Shown here: piece after piece, positions 6,684-13,741 of the stretch
Layout of the letters: the number at the start of each line of letters is the position of its first letter
Position numbering within the stretch: position 1 is the stretch's first letter
Assembly (NCBI GenBank): GCA_022842805.1
Contig: JALHOX010000068.1
Location: forward strand, 1 to 13,741
DNA from: Phycisphaerae bacterium
GTDB taxonomy: Bacteria; Planctomycetota; Phycisphaerae; UBA1845; Fen-1342
Direction of reading: 5' to 3'
DNA length: 13,741 bases
Notes under the pieces: model-generated
Databases searched by the model: none
The model's input: the letters and a program-made list of their open reading frames with translations, nothing else
What the model was told of the DNA's origin: nothing
Translations under genes and position numbers: made by a program

Positions 6684-7549
6684 GCACGCCGCGGGCGAAG
6701 GGCGGCGCGAAGACAGATGCGTTTCGGCCGCGGGCCAGATCCATCGCGCAGGGCGGCGGACCGGCGCTGGGGGCGTCGAAGAAAAATCGAAAGCCCCGCG
6801 AAAGCGGCGCGGCGCGAAGCGCGCGTGTGCAGCGCATCATTGCCGGCTTGCGGGCGTGCTATCCGGACGCCGACTGCGCCCTGCATCATCACAACGCATT
6901 CGAACTGCTCGCCGCGGTGATCCTCTCCGCCCAATGCACCGACGAGCGGGTCAACATGGTCACGCCCGCGCTCTTTGCTCGTTACCCCGATGCGGCGGCG
7001 CTGGCTGCGGCAGAGCAGGCGGACGTTGAAGCCCTGGTTCGCTCGACCGGATTTTTTCGCAACAAGGCCAAAAACCTGATCGGCATGGCCCGGCGGCTGG
7101 TCGAGGCGTTTGGCGGCGAAGTGCCCGCCGACATGGACGGGCTGCTGTCGCTGCCGGGCGTTGCGCGTAAGACGGCGAACTGTATTTTGGGCTCGTGGTT
7201 CGGCCGCAATGACGGCATCGTCGTCGATACGCACGTCGGGCGGCTTTCGGTCCGCCTCGGGCTGCTCTCCTCGGCCAAAGACGACAAGGACGCGGTGAAG
7301 ATCGAGCGCGATTTGTGCGAGCTCATCCCGCAAGACGACTGGACCTGGTGGTCGCATGCGCTCATTCATCACGGGCGCGGCGTCTGCATCGCCCGCAAGC
7401 CGCAATGTCAGAAATGCGTGTTGGCGAAGGACTGCCCCAGCGCCGTGATCGACGATTCGGAACTAGACTCTGGAGCAGACGGGAGCCGCGACGGGGCGGA
7501 CGCGGTTCCTCGGAAGTCGAAGGCCGCTTCCGCACGGGCGCGGCTCTGA
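6680..7549 (+). CDS. nth: endonuclease III (DNA glycosylase / AP lyase)
   Basis: Base-excision repair enzyme removing oxidised pyrimidines and cutting the abasic site. The 289-residue form contains LSAQCTD (82-88), the helix-hairpin-helix LPGVARKTAN with catalytic lysine K164, the catalytic aspartate D183 in VDTHVGR, and an intact 4Fe-4S loop C236-X6-C243-X2-C246-X5-C252. The core from about residue 48 to 256 matches the usual size of about 210; a basic tail of about 47 residues in front and a charged, Ser/Ala-rich tail behind are extra. I chose the ATG at 6680 because it forms an ATGA overlap with the aldolase stop; the open frame extends further upstream but only inside the aldolase gene. 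Translation is probably coupled to the aldolase. Confidence 0.95.
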   Translation: MSTPRAKGGAKTDAFRPRARSIAQGGGPALGASKKNRKPRESGAARSARVQRIIAGLRACYPDADCALHHHNAFELLAAVILSAQCTDERVNMVTPALFARYPDAAALAAAEQADVEALVRSTGFFRNKAKNLIGMARRLVEAFGGEVPADMDGLLSLPGVARKTANCILGSWFGRNDGIVVDTHVGRLSVRLGLLSSAKDDKDAVKIERDLCELIPQDDWTWWSHALIHHGRGVCIARKPQCQKCVLAKDCPSAVIDDSELDSGADGSRDGADAVPRKSKAASARARL

Positions 7550-7587
7550 TTTCGAGCGATTGATCTCTTTGGGATGGAAAGGCGCCG

Positions 7588-8220
7588 ATGTCCTCCGCTG
7601 CCATGCCGCTCTTTTCGCCGCAACGTCTCGTCGAGCTTCGCGCGGCGGCACTTTCGTATTTGCAGGAGCAGCTTCGCGATCGCGCGCCGGCGAGCGCGGA
7701 TTTCGCGGCTGCGTTTGATGAATCGCCCCTCGACGGAGAGGGCCCAGCGGCGCTCTTCCGGTTTGAGCTCCGCCCCGGCGGACCGGCGGGCGCATGCGCC
7801 GCCGACGATGCGCTGCGCCATTTTGTGGTCGTGGGTGAGACGGCGCCCAACTACTCTCCCGCCTTCGGCCTTTCGGACGACGACGCCTATAGCCTGCACA
7901 TCGGCACGCGTTTTCTGCTGGAGATGGGCCTCGAAAAGCTCGACGCCGACCAGGCCGGCGAGCCGCTCCGCGCCACCGCCGAGCGCCTCGCGCGCGACTG
8001 CAATCCGACCGCGACGATCGCCGACGTGCAATGCGTGCTGGCGTTTCGTTGTCAGGAAAGCATCTTCGGCGTGGTGCGCCTCTCGATCGGCGCGCAGCCC
8101 GTTTATGCGATCATCGGCGATGTCGCGCCGGGCTTCGTCGAACAGGTTGGCCATCCGCCGCAGATGGCGCTTCGCTTGCACCTCGGCCGCGTGATTCGTG
8201 CGGAAGCACGGGCTGGGTGA
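7588..8220 (+). CDS. conserved-looking hypothetical protein
   Basis: 210-residue soluble protein of unrecognised family. No signal peptide, membrane segment or metal motif is seen. Features are a leucine/alanine-rich helix near the start (about 10-35), a mixed central part with HFVVVGETAPNYSPAFGL and SLHIGTRFLLEMGLE, and a beta-rich C-terminal half (VQCVLAFRCQESIFGVVRL, QPVYAIIGDV). The pattern suggests a compact alpha/beta fold. GGAAAGG (7576-7582) sits 5 bases before the ATG at 7588; a second ATG at 7603 is possible. An overlapping frame (7574-8194) is Arg/Ser-rich and looks like a shadow. The gene follows nth by 38 bases and is closed by a terminator, so it is likely the last gene of the aldolase-nth transcript. 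Confidence 0.75.
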   Translation: MSSAAMPLFSPQRLVELRAAALSYLQEQLRDRAPASADFAAAFDESPLDGEGPAALFRFELRPGGPAGACAADDALRHFVVVGETAPNYSPAFGLSDDDAYSLHIGTRFLLEMGLEKLDADQAGEPLRATAERLARDCNPTATIADVQCVLAFRCQESIFGVVRLSIGAQPVYAIIGDVAPGFVEQVGHPPQMALRLHLGRVIRAEARAG

Positions 8221-8223
8221 GGC

Positions 8224-8275
8224 CAGCTTCCGCGAGCGGACTCCGAGTTCGCTCGCGGCCGGCTGTGTTTTAATT
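8224..8275 (+). terminator. rho-independent terminator
   Basis: CCGCGAGCG (8230-8238) pairs perfectly with CGCTCGCGG (8250-8258), and CAGC (8224-8227) with GCTG (8262-8265) outside a small internal loop. TGTTTTAATT follows at once. It ends the plus-strand transcript of 7588-8220, just before the convergent dockerin gene. Confidence 0.75.
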
Positions 8276-8306
8276 GGTGTTCGAGTCGCGGAGGCGGCGC
8301 CGCGCC

Positions 8307-8726
8307 TTACCCGGTCAGCAGCGCTACAAACGCCCCGATATCGCCGACGGTCACAAATCCGTCCTGATTGATGTCCGCCAGGTTGATGTTGCAATCGGGA
8401 TAGGTGCTGGCGTAGCTCGCGGGGTTGGTGAGCGCCAGTACAAAGCCGCCGATGTCGCCGACCGTGACGAAGCCGTCGCAATTCATGTCGCCCAGAAGCT
8501 CGCCATCGGGCAGGATGCCCGGCCAGAAGCCGCCGCTGAGCGTGAAGCCGCCGCCGGACAGGACGCCGGCGTCGGGCTGGCCGATCGTGCCGGAGACGGT
8601 GAAGCCGGCGCCGCTGCTGGTGCCGCCGCCGCCGTCGATGGTGAACCACGGAACCGCGAATTGAGCCTGTGTGGCGGCGAGGCCGCCGGCCGCGACGAGT
8701 GCGGCAATCTGAGCGATACGTCGCAT
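8307..8726 (-). CDS. short exported protein with two dockerin-type calcium loops
   Basis: 139 residues. Positions 1-21 form a signal peptide. Next comes the motif FTIDGGGGTSSGAGFTVSG / SGGGFTLSGGFWPG (about 28-70), seen in many planctomycete exported proteins. The C-terminal part has two dockerin-like EF-hand loops, D80-M-N82-C-D84 ... D91 and D118-I-N120-Q-D122 ... D129, each followed by IGxFV. In planctomycetes such C-terminal pairs usually sit on much larger secreted proteins and are thought to bind calcium and mediate surface attachment; here they are nearly the whole protein. The start at 8726 is set by GGAGG (8734-8738 on this strand) 7 bases upstream; an upstream in-frame ATG at 8798 would put 24 residues ahead of the signal peptide. 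The 252 bases upstream of the gene hold no clear promoter, only a weak TTGTCC box (8869-8874). Confidence 0.85.
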   Translation of the reverse strand: MRRIAQIAALVAAGGLAATQAQFAVPWFTIDGGGGTSSGAGFTVSGTIGQPDAGVLSGGGFTLSGGFWPGILPDGELLGDMNCDGFVTVGDIGGFVLALTNPASYASTYPDCNINLADINQDGFVTVGDIGAFVALLTG

Positions 8727-8733
8727 GAGCGAG

Positions 8734-8738
8734 CCTCC
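8734..8738 (-). promoter_or_regulatory. ribosome binding site deciding the dockerin-protein start
   Basis: GGAGG on the minus strand, 7 bases before the ATG at 8726. It favours this start over the upstream ATG at 8798 and places the signal peptide at the N-terminus. Confidence 0.8.
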
Positions 8739-8978
8739 GATGCGGGCGTTTCTGCACGAGAACCGGCGCGGAATCGGCGCCGAAGCGAGCGGTGCCATAC
8801 GCGTGTCCGCCGTTCGCGGCGGGCAAACCGTGCCCTCATTCTCTAATAGCGAAAACTGCGCCGCGGCCGGACAAAAAAGTTGGGAGTTGCGTGCCTTTGG
8901 CGGAGAATCGCCCCCTCGCCGGAGGATTTGCCGGGTTTTACGTTGCTTTCGGGGCAGCGGGGGCCGGGAAAGATCGGA

Positions 8979-10580
8979 TCAGCGCGGCGAAGCGGCCGGA
9001 ACGTGGCGTACGCGGACGCGGTAGGTCCGTGCCGCCGGCTGGGAGGCCGGTGGGGGGCTGGGGTGGGCGGTGATGGCGGTCGTCTGGCTGCCGGGGGCTG
9101 GGTCAATCGCCCGTCCGGCCTCGCCTGCCGGCGCGGCATTTGGGACGGCGGAAGGCGCTTCGGTCGCCGTCTTGGAAGCCGCTCGGCCCGCGCCATCGGC
9201 TGAAGGCTTGGCGGCGGGCAATTTGGTCTCAATACCGGACTGCTCGGGCTGGCTCGCGCTGTCGGCGTCACCGCGCTTCATCTCTTCAATGATTCGCAGA
9301 AACTCCAGCTCCTCGGCGATGGCGGGGTCGGCGAAGAGCGGCGTCTCCCGCGTCGTCGGGCGGCGCTCGGCCGCGTAGCGCGTGGCGCGGCCCGGACTCG
9401 CGGCAGGGGGCGGGGCGGCGTTTACCGGCGGTGCGGGCGACGGGGTTGCCATCTCGCGTGAGCCGGTGGCTTTGTGACGCACCGCGAACATGCGCTCGTC
9501 GTCCGAGGTCGGCGCGACGGGAGCGTCCGCAGACGCGTCGTCCGCCCGCTCGTCGGGCGAATTCGGTTCGCCAGCGAAAGCGAGCGTTGCCGCGGTGGGC
9601 ATCAACTCTGCAAGTAGCGCGTAGTCGCCGCTGATGCGGACGTTCGCGCCCCGCGCGGGGTCGGCGGCAATCAGCGCCAGCGCGCGGCCCAGTCGCTCGC
9701 GATCGACTTCGACCACGCCTTCCGCGGCAGCCGCGACCGACGAAGCGTCGCGCACGGCTTCCGACGGACGCGGGCCGCCGGCGCTGAGATAGCGGAACAG
9801 CACATCGGTCATACGTCGCGGGGACGTGTTCTCGTCGATCACTTCGATCGACAGATCGATCTCGTTCGCGATATCGGACGGGGCGCCGGCCGCGATCAGG
9901 CTCGCGCTCGGTTCATTCGCAGCAATTGGTGTGTCGCCGGGAGCTGCGATGCCGGTGCGGGACTCGTCCGCGGTTCGTTCCGGTTTTGCGATCGCGACCG
10001 CAGCCTCGTCGCTCGCTGCGTCTCCGACATGCTCGGCAACCGTTTCTGGGGTTGTCGGGGTTTCTGCGGACAATTTCTCCGATCGGGTTCGATCGGACAG
10101 AGCGATCGGAGCCGACCCGCCGGTAACGTCACGACCTTTGGCCACTTCCGCCGAAGGAGGCGCAGGGGCGTTTAGTGCGACTGACGGTGAATCCGCAGGC
10201 GTTGGTCGCGCCGCGCGGTGCGCCATCCAGCCCGCCATCGTGGATAGCACCACGATCGCCGCACTGCTCAGCGCCAGGGTCGCGCGATGGATCCGAATGA
10301 TGCCGGGCTCGCGGCCGATGAGATTGTGTTCGGACCGCGACGCGCGCGCCGCAGCGCGCGGGGGGTCACTTTTCGACAGATACTCTGCCGCGAAATCGAC
10401 GGGCGCCGCCTCGCGCGGCAGGCTTCGGACTCGGGCCGCGATCTCGCGCAGCGCCGCCAGTTCTGCCGCGGCAGCGGGCGAGTTGCGAACCGCCGCCTCG
10501 ACGCGCGAGCGCTCCTCCGGCGTCACCTCGTTGTCGAGGTAGGCGCTGAGAAGTTCGGGCTCAAAGCTCGGCGTCTTCAT
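8979..10580 (-). CDS. large membrane-bound anti-sigma factor
   Basis: 533-residue partner of the ECF sigma factor just upstream. Residues 1-60 (ELLSAYLDNEVTPEERSRVE and following helices) resemble the N-terminal sigma-binding domain of anti-sigma factors, but the zinc-binding HXXXCXXC motif is absent. A single membrane helix follows (about 101-120), then about 410 residues expected outside the membrane, rich in Ala, Pro and acidic residues and mostly low-complexity. One more ordered part lies around 245-330 (IEVIDENTSPRRMTDVLFRY, VEVDRERLGRALALIA). The tail is far longer than in usual anti-sigma factors (200-280 residues). I use the ATG at 10580; a GTG at 10586 would add two residues. The start lies inside the sigma gene, so translation is coupled. 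The family assignment rests on position and the N-terminal pattern. Confidence 0.8.
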   Translation of the reverse strand: MKTPSFEPELLSAYLDNEVTPEERSRVEAAVRNSPAAAAELAALREIAARVRSLPREAAPVDFAAEYLSKSDPPRAAARASRSEHNLIGREPGIIRIHRATLALSSAAIVVLSTMAGWMAHRAARPTPADSPSVALNAPAPPSAEVAKGRDVTGGSAPIALSDRTRSEKLSAETPTTPETVAEHVGDAASDEAAVAIAKPERTADESRTGIAAPGDTPIAANEPSASLIAAGAPSDIANEIDLSIEVIDENTSPRRMTDVLFRYLSAGGPRPSEAVRDASSVAAAAEGVVEVDRERLGRALALIAADPARGANVRISGDYALLAELMPTAATLAFAGEPNSPDERADDASADAPVAPTSDDERMFAVRHKATGSREMATPSPAPPVNAAPPPAASPGRATRYAAERRPTTRETPLFADPAIAEELEFLRIIEEMKRGDADSASQPEQSGIETKLPAAKPSADGAGRAASKTATEAPSAVPNAAPAGEAGRAIDPAPGSQTTAITAHPSPPPASQPAARTYRVRVRHVPAASPR

Positions 10581-11172
10581 TTCCACGTTTCGGCTTTTCT
10601 CCGGTCAACAGTTCGCGGAGGATGGCACGTCCGCGATGAATCCTGCTCTTCACCGTGCCCACGGGCACCTCAAGCACGCGGCTGATCTCCGCGTAATCCA
10701 GCCCTTCCACGTCACGCAGCACGACCGCGGCGCGAAATTCCTCATCGACCCTGGCGATGGCGGCGCGCAGCCGTTCCAGCTCTTCGGCGCGATCGATCGA
10801 CTCCTCGACCGACGCGCCTTCGGGCGCGGCCCATTCGCGTGACCGTCCGGTGCGGTCTGGCTGATCGAGCGACTGCGTTTTGCGGGAGCGCAGTCGAAGA
10901 TGCGAGATGGTGACGTTTACCGCGATGCGGTAAAGCCACGTGTACACGCCCGCACGGGCTTCAAAATTTCCTACCGCGCCCAGCGCTCGCAAGAACGTGC
11001 TCTGCGTCAGATCGGCCGCGTCGGCACGGTCGTGGCACAATCGCAGGACGACGTTGTACACGCGGTCCTGATAGCGTGCGACGAGCATGCCGAAGGCGGG
11101 CCGATCGCCGACCTGTGCCCGACGGACAAGTTCCTCGTCCTTTGGTCCGATATCCTGCCCGTCGGACGGCAC
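10561..11172 (-). CDS. ECF-type RNA polymerase sigma factor
   Basis: Alternative sigma factor of about 203 residues. Region 2 (LVRRAQVGDRPAFGMLVARY through DLTQSTFLRAL and TWLYRIAVN) binds core polymerase and the -10 element; region 4 (LERLRAAIARVDEEFRAAVV, then GLDYAEISRVLEVPVGTVKS as helix-turn-helix) reads the -35 element. Both are complete, and no region 3 is present. I start at the GTG at 11172: AAAGG (11179-11183) is 6 bases upstream and an ECF promoter lies just before it. An upstream ATG in frame (11397) would give 278 residues, but its extra 75 residues are Arg-rich, contain the promoter and overlap the end of the S9 peptidase gene. The stop overlaps the anti-sigma start by about 20 bases, the classical sigma/anti-sigma pair. 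Confidence 0.93.
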   Translation of the reverse strand: MPSDGQDIGPKDEELVRRAQVGDRPAFGMLVARYQDRVYNVVLRLCHDRADAADLTQSTFLRALGAVGNFEARAGVYTWLYRIAVNVTISHLRLRSRKTQSLDQPDRTGRSREWAAPEGASVEESIDRAEELERLRAAIARVDEEFRAAVVLRDVEGLDYAEISRVLEVPVGTVKSRIHRGRAILRELLTGEKPKRGNEDAEL

Positions 11173-11191
11173 CGTCAGCCTTTCTGCCCAA

Positions 11192-11221
11192 TACGACGCA
11201 CCCGCGAGCTGGTCGGTTCCC
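11192..11221 (-). promoter_or_regulatory. ECF-type promoter, probably autoregulated
   Basis: On the minus strand GGGAACC (11221-11215) is followed after 16 bases by CGTCGTA (11198-11192). GGAAC with CGTC at this spacing is the general ECF promoter pattern. Transcription would begin near 11185 and give a very short leader before the GTG at 11172. Direct control by the encoded sigma factor is inference from the position. Confidence 0.6.
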
Positions 11222-11356
11222 GCGGCGAATTGTTGCGAAGTGTAATGCCCGAAAGGACTTTCGCACGCAGGGCCGGCGGACTTTCCCCTATTCCCGCGAC
11301 GAGGCGCAGGCTTCAGCGTGCGCGGTGTTTCTCGATCCCCCCGTGCAGCGTCGCCC

Positions 11357-13594
11357 TCACAAATTCGCCTCAATAAATCGCAGTCGCAGCTCCGCATAGT
11401 GCCGCGGCGCCGTCCGAATGCCGTGCTTGTTTCGCGGATAGGTCATCAACTCAAATTGCTTGCCGGCGTTCTGCAGCGCGTGCATCAGCTCGACCGAGTT
11501 TTGCACGTGCACGTTCTCGTCGAGCAGGCCATGGACCAGCATCAGCCGTCCCTTGAGGCTCGCCGCCGCCTTGGTCACGCTCGATGAGTCGTAGCCCGCG
11601 GCGTTGTCCTTGAGCAGGCCCATGTAGCGCTCGGTGTAGATCGAGTCGTAGTTACGCCAATCGGTCACGCTGCCGCCTGCGATGCCCGTCTTGAAGCGGT
11701 CGCTGTGCGTGAGGGCATAGGCGGTCATGTACCCGCCGTACGAAAATCCGGTGATTCCGATTCGCTTCGGGTCGGCGATGCCGCGCCGCACGAGCCAATC
11801 GACGCCGTCTTCGATGTCGCGCAGCTCCAGCGCCCCGAGGTTGCGATAGACCTGCCAGGCATATTTCGCCCCGCGCCCGCTCGCGCTGCGCGGATCGCAA
11901 ATCCAGACGACATACCCCTGCTGCAACAAGTATTGCTCAAGCAGCGCATCGCCCCGCGTCCGCCAGCTACGGCTCACCTGCGGCGAATCCGGCCCGCCAT
12001 AGACCATGCACCACACCGGGTACTTTCGCAGGGGCGAAAAGTCCGCCGGCTTCAAGAGAATCGCGTTGAGCGTGTCGCCGTCGCGCGTGGGGGGATGGAC
12101 GATCTCGGCCTTCGCGAAGCCGTGGTCGCGGGCCGGTGCGTCGGAGAGCACGCCCAGCATCCGCACCAACCCGCCATCGGCGCGGCGCAGCGCCAGCCGC
12201 GGCGGCTGCGTCAGGCTGCTGTAGCGATCGACGAAATGCGTGCATTTTTCATCGAATGTCGCGCTGTGCGAGTAGCCCGGTTCGGTCAGCCGCTGTACCT
12301 CGCCGCCGGCCAGCGGCACGCGATAGACATGCTCCTCGACGCTGCTGTCGCGTGTGCCCTTGAAATAGAGCCAGCCGCCGGCCTCGTCGACTCCCGCGAT
12401 GTCGCGCGCCTCCCATTCGCCGCTGGTCAATTGGCGAATCAGTTCGCCGCTGCGGCGATAGTGGTAGAAGTGCTTGAATCCGTCGCGCTCCGACTGCCAG
12501 AGAAACGTGCCGTCCTTCAGGAACAGCGGCTCGATCAGCCGGTTGGTCCAGGCCTTCGACGACTCCATCAGCACCTTGCGCGCCGCGCCGGTCGCGGGGT
12601 CGGCCTCCATCAGGTCCAGGCACTGCTGCGCCCGCTCCTGCACCTGAAACATCAGCTTGTCATCCGGGGTCCAGGTCACATGCACGATCAGCGGCTCGTC
12701 GTTGGCATAGGCGGAGAGGTCTACCCACGTTGTCGTGTACGAGGCCGTGCCCTGCGAGGCGGCGGGCGCCGACGACGAGCCGTGGTTGATTCGAATGATC
12801 CCCAGGCGCACGGTGGGATTCGGGTCGCCCGGCTTCGGATAGGGCAGCGTCTCGGCGATCGGGTGTGGCGGCACTTCGTCGAGCACGGTGTAGATCGGCA
12901 CGCGCGACTCATCGAGCTGCAAGAACGCGATGTAATTTTGGCTGGGGCTCCACCAATATCCGCTGTAGTTTCCGCGCCCGTAAATCTCTTCCTGATAGAT
13001 CCAATCGAGCACGCCATTGAGGCGGGTCGATGACCCGTCGCTGGTCAGCCGCGTTTCGGCGCCGGTGCGCGCGTCGAGCAGGTAGAGGTCGTTGTCGCGG
13101 ACGAAGCTCATCAGCCCGGCTTTGCCCGGGCCCTGCAACACCTTGCGCTTCTCATCCTGGTTTGCGATTTTTCGCGCCACTGTGTCGCCGGGGCCGACGA
13201 CGTAGATGCCGCGCTCGTTCGTCACGCGATACCAGCCGTCCGGGCCGATGCGCGCATCGCCTGGAAACTTTCGGACGGCAGCCAGTTCGGCCTCTGTGAA
13301 ATCGGGATTGGCGTCCAGCGCCGCCAGCAGGGCGCCCGGCGTGATCGGCGCGCCATTATCAAAGCCCGGCCCCGCGTACCGCTTTGGCTCGCCGCTATCC
13401 CAGATCAGCAGCGACCCATCGGCCTCAAACCTGGTGCCCGGCAACTGCCCGCCGCTGAAATCGACTTTGTTCGGCCCATAAATCGCATCGAGCGTCAGGC
13501 GCTTCGCTGCGCAGCCGATCGGAGCGATGGCAAGTGCGGAGGCGAGAACAACCAATAGCGAACGCAGCGGCCGACGAGTCGCGAAGCGGTGCAT
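11357..13594 (-). CDS. S9 family peptidase, dipeptidyl-peptidase IV type
   Basis: Exported serine peptidase of 745 residues that should remove dipeptides from the N-terminus of peptides, usually after proline. Residues 1-28 form a signal peptide ending in APIGC, a possible but imperfect lipoprotein site at C28. Residues about 60-480 fit the beta-propeller domain with WIYQEEIYG; E202-E203 is the Glu-Glu pair that binds the free amino end in DPP-IV. The C-terminal alpha/beta-hydrolase part has the complete triad: S618 in GFSYGGY, D692 in GLLDENVH and H724 in RNKHGI. Length is normal for the family. The ATG at 13594 gives a proper signal peptide and has AAGGA 9 bases upstream; the longer open frame from 13675 adds 27 residues ahead of it. 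The ECF sigma gene lies 184 bases downstream with its own promoter, so co-transcription is not required. Confidence 0.93.
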   Translation of the reverse strand: MHRFATRRPLRSLLVVLASALAIAPIGCAAKRLTLDAIYGPNKVDFSGGQLPGTRFEADGSLLIWDSGEPKRYAGPGFDNGAPITPGALLAALDANPDFTEAELAAVRKFPGDARIGPDGWYRVTNERGIYVVGPGDTVARKIANQDEKRKVLQGPGKAGLMSFVRDNDLYLLDARTGAETRLTSDGSSTRLNGVLDWIYQEEIYGRGNYSGYWWSPSQNYIAFLQLDESRVPIYTVLDEVPPHPIAETLPYPKPGDPNPTVRLGIIRINHGSSSAPAASQGTASYTTTWVDLSAYANDEPLIVHVTWTPDDKLMFQVQERAQQCLDLMEADPATGAARKVLMESSKAWTNRLIEPLFLKDGTFLWQSERDGFKHFYHYRRSGELIRQLTSGEWEARDIAGVDEAGGWLYFKGTRDSSVEEHVYRVPLAGGEVQRLTEPGYSHSATFDEKCTHFVDRYSSLTQPPRLALRRADGGLVRMLGVLSDAPARDHGFAKAEIVHPPTRDGDTLNAILLKPADFSPLRKYPVWCMVYGGPDSPQVSRSWRTRGDALLEQYLLQQGYVVWICDPRSASGRGAKYAWQVYRNLGALELRDIEDGVDWLVRRGIADPKRIGITGFSYGGYMTAYALTHSDRFKTGIAGGSVTDWRNYDSIYTERYMGLLKDNAAGYDSSSVTKAAASLKGRLMLVHGLLDENVHVQNSVELMHALQNAGKQFELMTYPRNKHGIRTAPRHYAELRLRFIEANL

Positions 13595-13634
13595 CACAGT
13601 GGTTCCTTGCTGTCGAAAGAGTCGGAGAGGTGGA

Positions 13635-13663
13635 ATGATGGAGGGCGCGACGCGCGCGGTCAA
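13635..13663 (-). promoter_or_regulatory. candidate promoter of the S9 peptidase
   Basis: TTGACC (minus strand, 13663-13658; five of six matches) and CATCAT (13640-13635; four of six) with a 17-base spacer. A start near 13628 gives a leader of about 35 bases before the ATG at 13594. Confidence 0.4.
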
Positions 13664-13674
13664 TCGCGATCCCA

Positions 13675-13741
13675 TCAGGCGTCAAAGATCGGATTCGCGA
13701 TGCTGTCGCTTTCGGTCACGATTCGTAGAACCCGCACCTCT
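13675..13741 (-). CDS. possible C-terminal end of a gene entering from the right edge
   Basis: Reading the minus strand from the edge gives 21 open codons, EVRVLRIVTESDSIANPIFD then A and a TGA at 13675-13677. The residues look protein-like and most third codon positions are G or C, as in the neighbours, but the stretch is too short to identify. If real, its stop lies 80 bases before the S9 peptidase start. Confidence 0.4.
   Translation of the reverse strand, partial: EVRVLRIVTESDSIANPIFDA

Noticed and set aside
7408..8826. 472-codon minus-strand frame across the hypothetical and dockerin genes
   Set aside because: Crosses a terminator and two better supported genes; composition is Arg/His-rich without domains.
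8274..8846. 190-codon plus-strand frame opposite the dockerin gene
   Set aside because: It mirrors the repeated calcium-loop codons of the minus strand; no ribosome site or signal peptide.
8871..8978. Terminator for the sigma/anti-sigma transcript using the T-run near 8873-8878 (minus strand)
   Set aside because: Only a 4-bp stem is found, about 25 bases before the T-run, so it does not form a standard terminator.
11173..11397. N-terminal extension of the ECF sigma factor to 278 residues
   Set aside because: The extra part is Arg-rich, overlaps the S9 peptidase end and contains the ECF promoter; the GTG at 11172 has a ribosome site.
11705..13033. 442-codon plus-strand frame opposite the S9 peptidase
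   Set aside because: Antisense shadow of a complete peptidase gene with an intact catalytic triad; no ribosome site or domains.

Overview
The window looks like chromosomal DNA of a GC-rich bacterium, most likely a member of the Planctomycetota (Phycisphaerae-like). The best evidence is a short exported protein at 8307-8726 with the 'FTIDGGGGTSSG / FTLSGGFWPG' motif followed by two dockerin-type calcium loops, an architecture typical of planctomycete exported proteins. An alginate-export-type outer-membrane barrel and an ECF sigma factor paired with a very large anti-sigma protein fit the same picture. No rRNA, tRNA, CRISPR array, transposase or phage gene was seen.

Layout. (1) 104-3941, plus strand: a respiratory ammonification cluster. 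It holds nrfH (tetraheme quinol dehydrogenase), nrfA (pentaheme nitrite reductase), an outer-membrane beta-barrel whose start codon overlaps the nrfA stop (TAATG), and a 62-residue exported protein. NrfH would pass quinol electrons to NrfA on the periplasmic side, and the barrel may let solutes through the outer membrane. The first heme motif of NrfA is CXXCH instead of the classical CXXCK. (2) 3942-4355: a non-coding stretch with a good sigma-70-type promoter and a structured leader. (3) 4356-5883: acpP-fabF, fatty-acid synthesis, started from a GTG with a perfect Shine-Dalgarno. (4) 5884-5990: an imperfect inverted repeat built from an 11-bp unit. (5) 5991-8220: class II aldolase, nth (endonuclease III, ATGA overlap with the aldolase) and an unrecognised 210-residue protein, closed by a rho-independent terminator. 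(6) Minus strand, 8307-13741: the dockerin-like exported protein, an ECF sigma / membrane anti-sigma pair with a likely autoregulated ECF promoter, a dipeptidyl-peptidase-IV-type S9 peptidase, and the last codons of a gene that enters from the right edge.

Most of the window is orderly housekeeping and accessory content. The parts that deserve a second look are the nrfHA-barrel-small-protein cluster with its unusual heme motif and intergenic hairpin, the ECF promoter, the oversized anti-sigma protein, and the repeat after fabF. No complete, clearly novel system is obvious.
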